A stretch of DNA of 12,592 nucleotides, from positions 1 to 12,592 of the forward strand of contig JAFVCR010000128.1 of NCBI GenBank assembly GCA_017479035.1. The letters run 5' to 3'. Below the pieces are notes generated by a model. That model did no database searches and had not been told where the DNA came from. It saw nothing but the letters and a program-made list of their open reading frames with translations. Each line of letters starts with the position of its first letter. Position 1 is the stretch's first letter. Source of the stretch: Kiritimatiellia bacterium (GTDB taxonomy: Bacteria > Verrucomicrobiota > Kiritimatiellia > RFP12 > UBA1067). The position numbers were made by a program, and so were the translations under genes. Positions 6,979 to 12,592 of this stretch are shown here, piece after piece.

Positions 6979-8190
6979 GTGGCGCGCGTGATACTGCATG
7001 TGGATATGGACGCGTTTTTTGCGTCCGTCGAACAGCGCGAGCATCCGGAATTGCGCGGCAAACCCGTAATCGTGGGCAGTGCGCCCGACGAGCGCGGCGT
7101 AGTTGCCACCTGCAGTTACGAAGCGCGCAGATATGGCGTCCATTCCGCCATGCCCAGCCGCACCGCATACTCCCGATGCCCGCAAGGCGTATTCGTCCGC
7201 CCCGATATGAAACTATATCGCCGCGCATCGGAAGAAGTCTTTGCCGTGTTCGAGGAATTCTCCCCGTTCGTGGAACAGGTAAGCGTGGACGAAGCTTTCC
7301 TTGACATCTCCGGATGCGTCCAACATTTCGGCTCGCCCGAAAATCTCGGCCACGCCTTGCGCGGCAAAGTGCGCGAACGCTGCCGCCTTTCGTGTTCCGT
7401 GGGCATCGCGCCCAACCGCCTCCTCGCAAAAATCGCAAGCGACGTAAACAAGCCAGACGGCTTTTTCATGATGCCCTTCGAGCGCGAAGGCATACGCGAA
7501 TTTCTCGCTCCGCGCAAAGTGGGCATACTCTGGGGTGTTGGCGGCAAAACGCAGGAAATACTAATGCGCTACGGCTATCGCACTTGCCGCGACATCCAAA
7601 ACGCCTCTCCCACCGCACTCGCCACGATCCTTGGCGAAACTGCCGCAGCCACCGTTTTCGCGCATGCCTCCGGCATCGATGCCTCTCCCGTCCAATGGCA
7701 AGACCGCGCGGAAAAAAGCGTCTCCCGCGAATGGACTTTCTTGCAGGACTGCACCAGCCGCGATGCAGTCCGCGCAAAACTTCTCGAACTCGTCTGCGAG
7801 GTCGGGCGTCGTTTCCGCCGCGAAAAACGCTGGGCAAGAACCGGCTTCATAAAATTGCGCAATGCCTCCTTCGACACCATAACGCGCCAGGCGCCATTCC
7901 CCTCGCCCGTCTGCGACGACATCTCCTTCCGCCATTTGATGCTGGAACTTTTCGACCGCGAATGGCCCCGCTCCGCATCCCGTTCGATCCGGCTAGCCGG
8001 ATGGGGAGTTACGAATTTTACCTCCTCTCCCGAATCTTTTGCAGAATCGTTTTTCGAGGCTCCCGGTGCTCTTTCGCCCGAAATCCGCCGCAAACGCGAG
8101 CTCCTCTCCTCCGCCATAGACGCGCTCCCCTCCGCCGGTTCCATCGTCAACGCCGCGCCCCCCCTGCCGGGAATTTTGCACTTGCAATAA
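6979..8190 (+). CDS. dinB: DNA polymerase IV (Y-family translesion polymerase)
   Basis: DinB copies across damaged DNA without proofreading. The 403-residue protein begins VARVILHVDMDAFFASVE, with D9, D104 and E105 (VSVDEAFLDIS, 101-111) as the metal-binding triad and F13/F14 at the steric gate. CSYEARRYGVHSAMPS (45-60) is the classical finger motif; SVGIAPNRLLAKIASDVNKPDGF is the palm-thumb signature; a helix-hairpin-helix follows (about KVGILWGVGGKTQEILMRYGY). The little-finger domain ends with SIRLAGWGVTNF. Length is slightly above that of the E. coli enzyme because of an extended tail. The start is GTG at 6979: AAGGAG lies at 6968-6973, five bases before it, and the homology starts at once. 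An in-frame ATG at 6931 would add 16 unrelated residues. No other SOS gene is nearby. Confidence 0.95.
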   Translation: MARVILHVDMDAFFASVEQREHPELRGKPVIVGSAPDERGVVATCSYEARRYGVHSAMPSRTAYSRCPQGVFVRPDMKLYRRASEEVFAVFEEFSPFVEQVSVDEAFLDISGCVQHFGSPENLGHALRGKVRERCRLSCSVGIAPNRLLAKIASDVNKPDGFFMMPFEREGIREFLAPRKVGILWGVGGKTQEILMRYGYRTCRDIQNASPTALATILGETAAATVFAHASGIDASPVQWQDRAEKSVSREWTFLQDCTSRDAVRAKLLELVCEVGRRFRREKRWARTGFIKLRNASFDTITRQAPFPSPVCDDISFRHLMLELFDREWPRSASRSIRLAGWGVTNFTSSPESFAESFFEAPGALSPEIRRKRELLSSAIDALPSAGSIVNAAPPLPGILHLQ

Positions 8191-8210
8191 TTTGGTAAAG
8201 CGTGTATAAT
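8182..8210 (+). promoter_or_regulatory. Putative promoter for the V-type ATP synthase D-I-K genes
   Basis: TTGCAA (8182-8187) and a perfect TATAAT (8205-8210) are separated by 17 bases. The -35 lies in the last codons of dinB. Predicted start is near 8217, about 23 bases before the ATG of ntpD. Thus the ATP synthase genes probably have their own promoter rather than depending only on dinB. Confidence 0.65.
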
Positions 8211-8239
8211 AACGCCGTTGAAAGAAACGGGGCTAGCCA

Positions 8240-8857
8240 ATGGCCAAAATCAAACTGACAAAGACTGAACTCAAGGCGCAGACCGATGCGCTCAAACGTT
8301 TCTTGCGCTTTCTGCCCATGTTGCAGTTGAAAAAGCAGCAGTTGCAGGCCGAAATCGCCGGCATCGCGGCAAAGTGGGCCGCCGTGCACGACCGCGAACG
8401 CGCCGCCCGCGCCGCACTTGAATCGTGGGTAGGCCTTTTCGCAACCGATCCCTCCCTCGCCGAAAATCTTGTGCAGGTAAAGAAAATCTCCACCACCACC
8501 TCCAACATCGCAGGCGTTCCCATCCCCGTCTTCAACGGCGTCGAAACCGAAGCCAAAGACGTGGATCTCTTCGCCACTCCCCCTTGGGTGGACGATGCCG
8601 TGCGCGCCGCCACGGAAATCCTCTCCCTCCAGTGCGAACGCATCGTTCTGGATCGCCAGCGCGAACTCGTAATGCGCGAACTCCAAACCACCAGCCAGCG
8701 CGTAAACCTTTTCGAGAAAGTCAAAATCCCCGAATGCCGCGAGAACATCCGCGTGATCAAAATCGCAATTGGCGACGAACAAACCGCCGCCGTCACGCGC
8801 GGCAAGATAGCAAAATCCCGCTCCAAAGGCGCGGCGGACGAAAGCGAGGCTGCATAA
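8240..8857 (+). CDS. ntpD: V-type ATP synthase subunit D (central stalk)
   Basis: Subunit D is the coiled-coil axle that turns inside the A3B3 head of V/A-type ATP synthases. The 205-residue product shows the family start KIKLTKTELKAQTDALKRFLRFLPMLQLKKQQL (4-36), long charged helices at both ends, a hydrophobic middle with IAGVPIPVF, and the C-terminal QTTSQRVNLFEKVKIPECRENIRVIKIAIGDEQTAAVTRGKIAKSR, close to the usual RVNALE-I-P-----I--I---L-E-E-----L--IK pattern. The ATG at 8240 follows a GGGG stretch, and only one base separates its stop from the start of the I subunit. The usual upstream partners (subunits A and B) are absent; dinB is upstream instead. Confidence 0.93.
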   Translation: MAKIKLTKTELKAQTDALKRFLRFLPMLQLKKQQLQAEIAGIAAKWAAVHDRERAARAALESWVGLFATDPSLAENLVQVKKISTTTSNIAGVPIPVFNGVETEAKDVDLFATPPWVDDAVRAATEILSLQCERIVLDRQRELVMRELQTTSQRVNLFEKVKIPECRENIRVIKIAIGDEQTAAVTRGKIAKSRSKGAADESEAA

Positions 8858-8858
8858 C

Positions 8859-10625
8859 ATGATCGTCAAAATGAAGCACCTCGTGCTGTTGTGCATGGAG
8901 AAGGATTCCGCCGCCACGTTGGAAAAACTCCGCGCACTCGGTTGCGTGCATATCGACTCTTCCGGCGCGTCCGGCGGCGAATATCAGGAGGCCTCCGCGC
9001 AGGATGCCCAGGCCGATGCCGCGATCCGTGCCATTTTGAAAGCCGCTTCCAAACCCGCCGCCGGCAACGGCTATACTTCCGCCGGCGAAGTCGCCACCGC
9101 AGTTGCGCGCCGCGAATCTATCTCTGCGGATGTGGAAGCGGCGGAGAGAATGCTCAAAATCTACGCGCCTTTCGGCGAGGTCGACCCCGCGCAGATTGCG
9201 CTTCTCGCGCAAAAGGGGCTGCAAACCGTGCTTGTAAAATCTCCCTCCGGCGTTGCTCCCACTTCCCAGCAAAACGGTGCATACTCGCAGAAACTCTCTT
9301 CCGATGGCAAGACGGACTATTACGCGCTCATCGGTGGGGACGTTTCCCCCGCGCCCGGTATTGAAATAGTCCCCCTTCCGCCGCAAAGCACCTCCTCCCT
9401 TCGCCGCCGCATTGCGGACGGCAAAGCGGATGTCGCGGCGATAAACCATCGTCTCGCCTCCTCCGGTGCTCTCGTCGACGAATTGCGGAAGTCTTCGCCG
9501 GAGCGTGCCGACAAAATCGAATTCGCCGCCGTACGCGAACGCCTTGGCAGAGATGGCACCATCGCGTGGCTTGAGGCTTGGGCTCCGGCAGATGCGGAAG
9601 ATGCGATACGCGCCGCCGCCCGCGAGAACGCATGGGGCATTTTGCTGCGCGATGCCACCGCAGATGAAAATCCCCCCACCCTCATCCGTCCTCCCAAACT
9701 CTTCCGCCCGGTGGCTTCGTTGTTTGCGGGGCTTGGCATTGCGCCTGCCTATACCGAGGCGGACGTGTCCGTGCCGTTCATGTGCTATTTCTCGGTCTTC
9801 TTCGCCATGCTCGTGGGCGACGGCGGCTACGGAGCGTTGATTCTCGCTCTTACGCTTTGGGGATGGAAAAAAGCGGGGAAGAATCCCGCTGCCAAACCTT
9901 GGCTTGCGCTCATGACGGTATTCTCCTCCGCCACTGTAGTGTGGGGGCTGCTCTCGAACACTTGGTTTGGCGCGCAGATACCGTTCTTGGCAAATCCCGC
10001 AAGCGCGTGGCTGGGGGATGCCACCTACCACAACATCATGTTCCTTTGCTTCACCATAGGTGTTTCGCATCTGGTGCTGGCGCGGTTGTGGAATGCTATT
10101 TGCAAAGCGCCGGATTCCACGTTCCTTGCGGAAATCGGTTGGGCTGGGATACTGGCGTTCATGTATTTCGTCACCAATTCCATCGTGGGCATAATGGAGT
10201 TCCCGCAGCCGTGCATGTATCTATTGTACGTGTCGCTCGCATTGGTGTTTGGCTTCAGCGTGAAACCGTCCGAACTCAAGACGCGCGGCGCGGAACTTGG
10301 CATGCTGCCGCTCAACATAATGAGTGCTCTTGGCGACATCATTTCCTACGTGCGTCTCTTCGCAGTGGGGCTTGCGTCCGTGAAAGTGGCGGAAAACTTC
10401 AACGCGATGGCCACGGGGCTGCTTTCGTCCGATAACGCGCTCTGGCTCAATGCGCTACTGTTCGTGGGTACGCTTGCCATACTGCTTGTGGGGCACGCTC
10501 TGAACTTTGCAATGGCGGGGTTGTCCGTCTTGGTTCATGCTGTGCGGTTGAACACGCTGGAGTTCTCCAACCACAAGGGCGTTAGCTGGTCCGGCAGGGC
10601 ATTCAAGGCATTTTCCAAACACTGA
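8859..10625 (+). CDS. ntpI: V-type ATP synthase subunit I (membrane stator)
   Basis: Subunit I (subunit a of V-ATPases) forms the ion half-channels and holds the peripheral stalks. The first part of the 588-residue protein (to about 280) is soluble: MIVKMKHLVLLCMEKDSAATLEKLRALGCVHID opens it as in the family, and helical segments follow. The second part (about 300-565) has several membrane helices, beginning with VPFMCYFSVFFAMLVGDGGYGALIL. R499 in ISYVRLFAVGLASVKVAENFN (495-515) matches the essential channel arginine. The tail GLSVLVHAVRLNTLEFSNHKGVSWSG (554-579) is the conserved last helix. The length is a little below the usual 600-660. The ATG at 8859 sits one base after the ntpD stop; an ATG at 8871 is the alternative. 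Confidence 0.95.
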   Translation: MIVKMKHLVLLCMEKDSAATLEKLRALGCVHIDSSGASGGEYQEASAQDAQADAAIRAILKAASKPAAGNGYTSAGEVATAVARRESISADVEAAERMLKIYAPFGEVDPAQIALLAQKGLQTVLVKSPSGVAPTSQQNGAYSQKLSSDGKTDYYALIGGDVSPAPGIEIVPLPPQSTSSLRRRIADGKADVAAINHRLASSGALVDELRKSSPERADKIEFAAVRERLGRDGTIAWLEAWAPADAEDAIRAAARENAWGILLRDATADENPPTLIRPPKLFRPVASLFAGLGIAPAYTEADVSVPFMCYFSVFFAMLVGDGGYGALILALTLWGWKKAGKNPAAKPWLALMTVFSSATVVWGLLSNTWFGAQIPFLANPASAWLGDATYHNIMFLCFTIGVSHLVLARLWNAICKAPDSTFLAEIGWAGILAFMYFVTNSIVGIMEFPQPCMYLLYVSLALVFGFSVKPSELKTRGAELGMLPLNIMSALGDIISYVRLFAVGLASVKVAENFNAMATGLLSSDNALWLNALLFVGTLAILLVGHALNFAMAGLSVLVHAVRLNTLEFSNHKGVSWSGRAFKAFSKH

Positions 10626-10659
10626 TCTGAAACATTAGTCTAACAAAAGGAGTAATCCA

Positions 10660-11109
10660 ATGGATCCAATGATTGTCGCGGGCGCGGTAGCCTGCTTGGG
10701 TTTGAGCGCGGCGGGGTCTGCGTTCGGTACTGGCTTCGCGGCGGCCGCCGCAGTCGGCGCATGGAAAAAATGCTATGCCGCCAACAAACCCGCGCCGTTC
10801 CTTCTGCTGTCGTTCGTGGGTGCGCCCATCACGCAGACCCTCTACGGGATGATTCTGATGTTCATCATGCTCGGGCTTGAAACTTCCAATCCCGGCGCGG
10901 GCGTGGCTTGCCTCGTTCTTGGCATATTCGCCGGGCTTGGCATTGGCCTTTCCGCGCTATTCCAGGGGCGTGCCGGTGCTGCCGCGTGCGACTCCCAGGC
11001 GGAGACCAACCAGGGCTTCACCAACTACCTCGCCGCGCTCGGCATCGTCGAAACCGTCGCAATCTTTACGATGGTCTTCACCCTCATCGCGCTCGGCTCC
11101 ATAAAGTAA
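10660..11109 (+). CDS. ntpK: V-type ATP synthase subunit K (rotor proteolipid), Na+-site residues present
   Basis: Subunit K forms the membrane ring that carries ions during rotation. The 149-residue protein has four membrane helices in two hairpins. Compared with the Enterococcus hirae Na+ ring (PGTQGLYG, AQGK, VETYAI), it has PITQTLYG (56-63), FQGR (101-104) and VETVAI (130-135), so T58, Q59, Y62, Q102 and E131 match the side chains that bind Na+ there. Only the second hairpin carries the ion-binding carboxylate (E131), as usual in V-type rings. The start is supported by AGGAG (10648-10652) seven bases before the ATG. It is the third gene of the D-I-K unit, 34 bases after ntpI. Confidence 0.95.
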   Translation: MDPMIVAGAVACLGLSAAGSAFGTGFAAAAAVGAWKKCYAANKPAPFLLLSFVGAPITQTLYGMILMFIMLGLETSNPGAGVACLVLGIFAGLGIGLSALFQGRAGAAACDSQAETNQGFTNYLAALGIVETVAIFTMVFTLIALGSIK

Positions 11110-11118
11110 TATCGTAAA

Positions 11119-11198
11119 ACGCGCAATGCGCGAAAAAGACGGATTTTCGCGAAACTCCCTGTTTCGTGCATCTTCGTCTTTTTTCGTGCTTTGCGCGC
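11119..11198 (+). repeat. Long imperfect hairpin between ntpK and trpF
   Basis: The left arm at about 11121-11142 (GCGCAATGCGCGAAAAAGACG) and the right arm at about 11173-11198 (its complement read as GCGCAAAGCACGAAAAAAGACG) pair over about 21 positions with two mismatches and one bulged base. An inner stem, GCGAAAC (11148-11154) with GTTTCGT (11161-11167), closes a small loop. The structure fills nearly the whole 101-base gap. It ends a few bases before the AAAGG ribosome binding site of trpF, and no T-tract follows. It may end the ATP synthase message, stabilise its 3' end, or control trpF translation. Confidence 0.7.
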
Positions 11199-11210
11199 TA
11201 AAGGCCACAC

Positions 11211-11816
11211 ATGCTCAAAATTTGCGGGATGACCTCGGCAAAGTTCGCTTCCGCCGCCGAACAACTGGGCATCGATTTCCTCGGTTTTATATTCTATCCG
11301 CCAAGCCCACGCCATCTTACGGACGAAAAAGCCGTCCATATCGCAAATTCTCTCTCCGGCAGAGCCAAACGGGTAGGAGTTTTTGTCTTTTCCCCTCTCG
11401 ATGAAATACTTGCCAAAGCCGCATCTCTGCACCTTTCCATCGTGCAGTTGCATGGCGACTATGCACCTGCCGTGGCCTCAAAACTTCAAGAAAACGGCCT
11501 TGAAGTGTGGAAAACCATACATTCGGCGCAGGATTTGCAGCCTAACTACCCTTGCGACGGCTTCCTCGTGGATGCAAAAGTCCAAGGAATGGTCGGCGGC
11601 ACAGGTCTGCGCTCCGACTGGTCTCTCATCTCCAAAATCCGCGAAACCGGCAGGAAATCCATCCTCGCCGGCGGCATTTCCCCGGAAAATCTTGCCGAGG
11701 CCATGCAATCCGGCGCGGACATTCTCGATCTGAATTCTTCGCTGGAATCCCCCAAAGGCGTGAAGTCCCTCGCCCGCCTCGCCATACTTGCCGAAAAACT
11801 GCGCTCTCTCGCCTGA
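11211..11816 (+). CDS. trpF: Phosphoribosylanthranilate isomerase
   Basis: TrpF converts phosphoribosylanthranilate to CdRP in tryptophan synthesis. The 201-residue TIM barrel starts MLKICGMTS with the general base C5, continues with IDFLGFIFYPPSPRHL (21-36), KRVGVFVF (53-60), IVQLHGD (77-83) and LVDAKVQGMVGGTG (119-132) with the general acid D121, and has the phosphate-binding GGISPENL (154-161). The usual last motif DVSSGVES-PG-KD reads LDLNSSLESPKGVKS (172-186) here, a mild departure near the phosphate loop. AAAGG precedes the ATG by 7 bases. It stands alone: no other trp gene is in the window, and it follows the ATP synthase genes on the same strand. Confidence 0.95.
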   Translation: MLKICGMTSAKFASAAEQLGIDFLGFIFYPPSPRHLTDEKAVHIANSLSGRAKRVGVFVFSPLDEILAKAASLHLSIVQLHGDYAPAVASKLQENGLEVWKTIHSAQDLQPNYPCDGFLVDAKVQGMVGGTGLRSDWSLISKIRETGRKSILAGGISPENLAEAMQSGADILDLNSSLESPKGVKSLARLAILAEKLRSLA

Positions 11817-11906
11817 TTTGCACCGATACAAACGCAAACGGCACCGTTCCCTTTTCCCCAGATTCGTGGTTTCTGCGCCCGAACGCGCCCTCTCCCGGTT
11901 TCGCGG

Positions 11907-12123
11907 AAATTTTGAACGACCAAAACAAACATTTTGAACGACCGAAATTTTATTCTGAACGTTCAAAAATAGTTTAGGTCGACCTAAAGCATCAATTAGG
12001 TCGACCTAATTGAATGATTTACCCGACCTAAAGTATCAATTAGGTCGACCTAATTGAATAATTTGCTCGACCTAAAGTATCAATTAGGCCGGCCTAATTG
12101 AACAATTTGATCGACCCGAACTT
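11907..12123. repeat. Palindrome array on a 22-bp period, second sequence family
   Basis: Dyads centred on CG occur at about 11917, 11939, 11960, 11980, 12002, 12024, 12046, 12068, 12090 and 12112; from 11980 onward every step is exactly 22 bases. The first three units are GAACGACC or GAACGTTC variants, with steps of 22, 21 and 20 bases. From 11992 there is a 44-base super-unit, three times (11992-12035, 12036-12079, 12080-12123): a perfect 20-bp palindrome CAATTAGGTCGACCTAATTG (11993-12012, 12037-12056; variant at 12081-12100) followed by a half-conserved dyad whose right arm GACCTAAAG is kept in the first two units. The array starts about 90 bases after trpF. No protein-coding reading is plausible. 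Confidence 0.9.
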
Positions 12124-12191
12124 TTTTGAACCCTCTGGGCGTTTTTTGCGGACTTCTGTAATGTTCACGCTTATCCCTTCCCCGAATACGC

Positions 12192-12197
12192 TATAAT
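12192..12197 (+). promoter_or_regulatory. Isolated TATAAT, possible promoter into unknown DNA
   Basis: A perfect TATAAT lies inside the small palindrome GCTATAATAGC. No convincing -35 lies 16-18 bases upstream. A purine-rich AAAGG and a GTG follow (about 12218-12233), but the frame from there closes quickly inside the repeats. It may be the remains of a promoter whose gene was displaced by the repeats. The rest of 11817-12592 holds only the array and the tandem repeats. Confidence 0.25.
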
Positions 12198-12244
12198 AGC
12201 GTTGCACAAAATAATAAAGGCATCTCCCCGTGGCACATAATGTA

Positions 12245-12272
12245 GTTTGCAGTGTGCAGTTTGCAGTGTGCA
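12245..12272 (+). repeat. Perfect 14-bp tandem duplication
   Basis: GTTTGCAGTGTGCA occurs at 12245-12258 and again at 12259-12272, directly adjoining. The same 14-mer opens the next large repeat copy at 12419-12432. It looks like slippage at the head of the larger repeat unit. Confidence 0.85.
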
Positions 12273-12406
12273 GTTGAAAATGCAATCAATGCAGAGGCGC
12301 AGAGATTTGAGAGACATGAGAGAAGGTGCAAGAGCGTACTGTGGGGACGCGGGCGTCTCGCCCGCGGCGGGTTTGCGGAGGGTTGCGCTGGCGAATAGCA
12401 TCCTTC
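12259..12406 (+). repeat. Large intergenic repeat with GC hairpin, copy 1
   Basis: This unit of about 148 bases begins GTTTGCAGTGTGCAGTTG and ends ATAGCATCCTTC; the second copy starts 160 bases later with the same beginning and nearly the same end. The core is the perfect stem CGCGGGCG (12348-12355), loop TCT, CGCCCGCG (12359-12366), preceded by GTACTGTGGGG. The core also occurs inverted at 266-303. No open frame fits. It could be a small non-autonomous mobile repeat or a structured RNA; clear target duplications were not seen. Confidence 0.8.
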
Positions 12407-12418
12407 CCAGCCAATGAA

Positions 12419-12592
12419 GTTTGCAGTGTGCAGTTGAAAATGCAATCAACGCAGAGGAGCAGAGATGCAGAGGCGCAGAGATTTGAGAGACATGAGAGAA
12501 GGTGCAAGAGCGTACTGTGGGGCCGCGGGCGTCTCGCCCGCGGAGGGTTTACGGAGGAGTGCAGAGGGTTGTGCCTGCGCATAGTATCCTTC
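12419..12592 (+). repeat. Large intergenic repeat with GC hairpin, copy 2 (reaches window end)
   Basis: It is the same unit as at 12259-12406, with a 16-base internal duplication of the GCAGAGG-GCAGAGA stretch near 12450-12465 and about ten extra bases after the hairpin. The stem is one pair longer: CCGCGGGCG (12523-12531), TCT, CGCCCGCGG (12535-12543), where copy 1 has an A opposite G. It ends with ATAGTATCCTTC at the window edge, so the true end may lie beyond. Confidence 0.8.

Noticed and set aside
8793..10070. Long minus-strand open frame opposite ntpI.
   Set aside because: It is a shadow of a GC-rich gene with clear V-type subunit I motifs; its own translation is low-complexity and unlike any family I know.
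11837..11860. Terminator after trpF (AACGG-CA-CCGTT followed by CCCTTTTCCCC).
   Set aside because: The stem is too short with a two-base loop, and the tract is mixed C and T.
333..12116. parS sites for the ParB in this window.
   Set aside because: Neither palindrome resembles the consensus TGTTTCACGTGAAACA; kept only as a testable idea.
11907..12123. Plasmid-type iteron origin.
   Set aside because: The 22-base period fits iterons, but the units are full palindromes, there is no rep gene, no DnaA box was recognised, and a chromosomal gene set surrounds it.
12125..12156. Terminator CCC-TCT-GGG-C-G-TTTTTT after the right array.
   Set aside because: A three-pair stem is too weak, although the T run is real; no gene ends nearby.

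Overview
The window is a gene-dense bacterial chromosomal segment: two divergent transcription units in the middle and repeat-rich, gene-free DNA at both ends. Coding DNA is GC-rich, while the repeat arrays are AT-rich. A V-type ATP synthase subunit order D-I-K, a UAP1-type sugar nucleotidyltransferase and GC-hairpin intergenic repeats suggest the PVC group (Verrucomicrobiota, Kiritimatiellota or Lentisphaerota). That placement is an inference from gene content only.

Left unit, minus strand, about 6833 down to 532: thiD, a divergent ThiM-like protein, a UDPGP/UAP1-type uridylyltransferase, argC, parB and a secreted glutaminyl-cyclase-like M28 zinc hydrolase. Gaps are 34 bases or less, and there are two 4-base stop/start overlaps (argC/parB as ATGA, parB/M28 as TTGA), so this looks like one operon of six genes. 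It mixes thiamine salvage, sugar-nucleotide synthesis, arginine synthesis, chromosome partitioning and periplasmic hydrolysis. No parA is present.

Right unit, plus strand, 6893 to 11816: dinB (DNA polymerase IV), then V-type ATP synthase subunits D, I and K, then trpF. Promoter-like hexamers with 17-base spacers precede thiD, dinB and the D subunit. The K subunit carries the residues that bind Na+ in the Enterococcus hirae rotor ring, so the enzyme may be sodium-coupled. The other ATP synthase subunits (A, B, E, C) are not in the window. A long imperfect hairpin separates ntpK from trpF.

Edges: just downstream of the last gene on each side lies an array of short palindromes with a 22-base period. 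At the left it is AAGTATCGATACTT, six times on an exact 22-base register. At the right it is a TTAGGTCGACCTAA family, on an exact 22-base register over seven units, with three degenerate units before it. The two sequences are unrelated, but both have a central CG dyad and the same period. Farther out on both sides lies a second repeat family with a CGCGGGCG-loop-CGCCCGCG hairpin, oriented outward on each side: one copy at the left, two tandem copies at the right. This mirrored layout, and the arrays themselves, are the most unusual content of the window.
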